Below, one piece after another: positions 62,536 to 64,000 of a DNA stretch of 64,000 bases. The notes beneath the pieces were generated by a model. It worked only from the letters and a program-made list of their open reading frames with translations, was not told the DNA's origin and did not search any database. Every line of letters starts with the position of its first letter. Within the stretch, counting starts at the first letter, position 1. Both the position numbers and the translations under genes were made by a program. Source of the DNA: Pirellulales bacterium (GTDB lineage Bacteria > Planctomycetota > Planctomycetia > Pirellulales > JAEUIK01); the NCBI GenBank assembly GCA_019636335.1, contig JAHBXR010000024.1, forward strand, positions 1-64,000, written 5' to 3'.

Positions 62536-64000
62536 GTGAAAACTTCGTGGGCACTTCTCGCCGCCGCCGCGCTTTGCGTCCCTGGCGCGCCGCGCATTTC
62601 CAACGCCCAGGAGACGCTGATCGGGCAGAAGGTCTTTTTCAATCCCGATGCTGAAGCGTTCTCGGGTCCGAAACGCGTCGACGCACGACTACTCCCGTAT
62701 CCAGCGACGATCGGCGCCGTCCGCGAAGATTGGGTCTGGCTCGAATCCGCCTGGATTCGCAAGTCCGATATGATGACGGCAGATCAGGCGTTAAAGTTCT
62801 TCAGCAATCGCATCCAGGCGAATGCCGCAGATTCAAGTGCCTTTGCGCGCCGAGGGGCTGTCCGGTTCAGTAAAGGCGAATACGAATTGGCTCACGACGA
62901 TCTCACAGAATCGATCCGTATCAAACCCGACCGAACGTCAGTGTACTTGAATCGCGCCGTCGTGAACGAACGCCTCGGGCGACCAGATGACGCGATTCAT
63001 GATCTCAGTAACGCAGTGCGTCTAGATCCAAATTTCCGCGGAACCTACAACGCGCGGGGCATTCTGTGGGGGAAGCAAGACAAGCTCGACTTGGCGATTG
63101 CGGACTTCGGCAACGCTTTGCGAATCGATCCCAAGTATGTGGATGCTCTCGTCAATCGGGCGATTGCTTGGATGCGCAAGGGAGAACTGACCCGAGCACT
63201 CAACGATTGTGACGCTGCCCTACAGATCGATCCGCAATCGCCAGCGGCGTATTTCTATCGCGGTAGGATTCGCCGGGAACAAGGAGAATTGGAGCTGGCG
63301 TTGAACGATTTCAACAAGTCCATCGAACTCCATGCCTTGACCCCCCAGCCCTATCACTTCCGAGGACTGATATGGGGTGCGCGCGGCCAATTTGAGCGCG
63401 CCATCGAAGATCAGACTGCTGCCATCAAACTCGATCCAGATTACGTGGATGCCTACATTGCCAGAGCAGCGCTCTGGGCTGACATGAAGCATCCCACACG
63501 CGCTCGAAGCGACCTCGACGTTGCTATTCGCCTGGATCCAACGAATGCACTCGCAAGAGAGATGCGCAGTCGCCTCTCGATCTTAAAGCGGCATCACCAG
63601 CAATCGCGCGAGGACTTGGATATCGCTATTGAACAGGCGCCAACCGCCGAACTTTATCTGGCGCGTGCCCGGCTTCTGCTAGCCAATAACGAGTTGAAGA
63701 AGGCGATCGACGATTTCACGCGAGCGATCAAGCTGGGAAACCAGGAATCCGAAACCTACCGCGCGCGAGGCGACTGCTTCTTCGACACACAGCACTATCC
63801 ACGCGCGATCGAAGACTACGACCAGGCGCTGAAACTGGATGCCAAGAACGTCATGGCCTTGATTCATCGCGGACACGCCTGGCGCACGTCCGGGGCCTCG
63901 ATGAATGCGTTACGGGACTATAACTCGGCCCTGGAAATTGCTCCAGATCATGCCGATGCCCTTTGCTATCGCGGTCATGTCTGGTGCGATCTCGGCGAGG
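62536..64000 (+). CDS. Exported TPR-repeat protein (3' end outside window)
   Basis: A GTG start at 62536 has AGGAAG 7 bases before it. A signal peptide (VKTSWALLAAAALCVPGAPR) is followed by an SH3-like short domain (about 30-75: QKVFFNPDAEAFSGPKRVDA to REDWVWLESAWI). At least eleven tetratricopeptide repeats of ~34 residues follow, with the usual Trp/Gly/Tyr/Ala and Asp-Pro spacing (for example FARRGAVRFSKGEYELAHDD, LTESIRIKPD). The frame is open to the right edge, so it was not listed as a closed frame. TPRs bind partner proteins; the partner is unknown. Confidence 0.8.
   Translation, partial: MKTSWALLAAAALCVPGAPRISNAQETLIGQKVFFNPDAEAFSGPKRVDARLLPYPATIGAVREDWVWLESAWIRKSDMMTADQALKFFSNRIQANAADSSAFARRGAVRFSKGEYELAHDDLTESIRIKPDRTSVYLNRAVVNERLGRPDDAIHDLSNAVRLDPNFRGTYNARGILWGKQDKLDLAIADFGNALRIDPKYVDALVNRAIAWMRKGELTRALNDCDAALQIDPQSPAAYFYRGRIRREQGELELALNDFNKSIELHALTPQPYHFRGLIWGARGQFERAIEDQTAAIKLDPDYVDAYIARAALWADMKHPTRARSDLDVAIRLDPTNALAREMRSRLSILKRHHQQSREDLDIAIEQAPTAELYLARARLLLANNELKKAIDDFTRAIKLGNQESETYRARGDCFFDTQHYPRAIEDYDQALKLDAKNVMALIHRGHAWRTSGASMNALRDYNSALEIAPDHADALCYRGHVWCDLGE

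Overview
This is a GC-rich bacterial chromosome segment. Several features point to Planctomycetota, probably Pirellulales: a PilM/PilN-type fusion in a secretin operon, a FlgI-like/HEAT lipoprotein beside smc, a large 14-bladed WD40 protein, abundant RHS and REP-associated transposase debris, and dispersed intergenic repeats. The assignment is inferred from gene style; the window contains no rRNA or other phylogenetic marker that I could place directly.

Layout. (1) 1-4.7 kb is an accessory island of lower GC content. It holds pieces of RHS genes, each followed by a variable tail and a small unknown gene. It also has two copies of a 222-224 bp RHS segment, a REP-associated tyrosine transposase element that cut one RHS copy, a small MITE-like element inside the end of that element, and the 3' end of an IS5-type transposase. 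(2) 4.8-8.2 kb is a plus-strand catabolic run: MeaB-like GTPase, 2,4-dienoyl-CoA reductase-like SDR, aldo/keto reductase, and pyroglutamyl-peptidase-like protein. (3) 8.4-10.4 kb holds an M14 pseudo-peptidase and a bPH-domain membrane protein, convergent. (4) 10.6-20.8 kb is a minus-strand envelope operon equivalent to pilM(N)-O-P-Q / gspL-M-C-D, ending in a 1556-aa secretin. (5) 21.1-28.7 kb holds an orphan ParD antitoxin, a GH38/57-like protein, cmk, plsC, a WD40 protein and a small lipoprotein. (6) 29.0-34.7 kb holds lysS, a repeat-rich spacer, a LolC/LolD-like ABC exporter pair and ilvE. (7) 34.7-35.3 kb has an atypical tRNA followed by a broken hicBA pair. (8) 35.3-44.6 kb holds an alginate-export-like porin, a threonine synthase-like enzyme with an M29 aminopeptidase, a 2-hydroxyacid dehydrogenase, a heptamer tandem repeat, a coiled-coil protein and a ThuA-domain protein. 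(9) 44.9-50.8 kb holds an orphan Tae4-type amidase, a zinc-ribbon protein, tRNA-Ser(UGA), polyprenyl synthetase, moaC, a GT39-type glycosyltransferase and an HTH-receiver protein. (10) 51.7-59.0 kb is a minus-strand run: dnaJ/cbpA-like, rnpA, yidD, FlgI-like/HEAT lipoprotein, smc. (11) 59.2-64.0 kb holds a small unknown gene, a YjhG/YagF-type dehydratase with a VTT membrane protein, and a TPR protein that runs off the window.

How they fit together. Most of the window is housekeeping: lipid synthesis (cmk-plsC), translation (lysS, tRNAs, rnpA), envelope transport (Lol-like pair, secretin operon) and chromosome structure (smc). The accessory signal is concentrated in the RHS/RAYT/MITE island and in decayed or orphan conflict genes (hicBA remnants, parD without parE, tae4 without an immunity gene). 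I found no CRISPR array and no complete restriction or phage-defence system.
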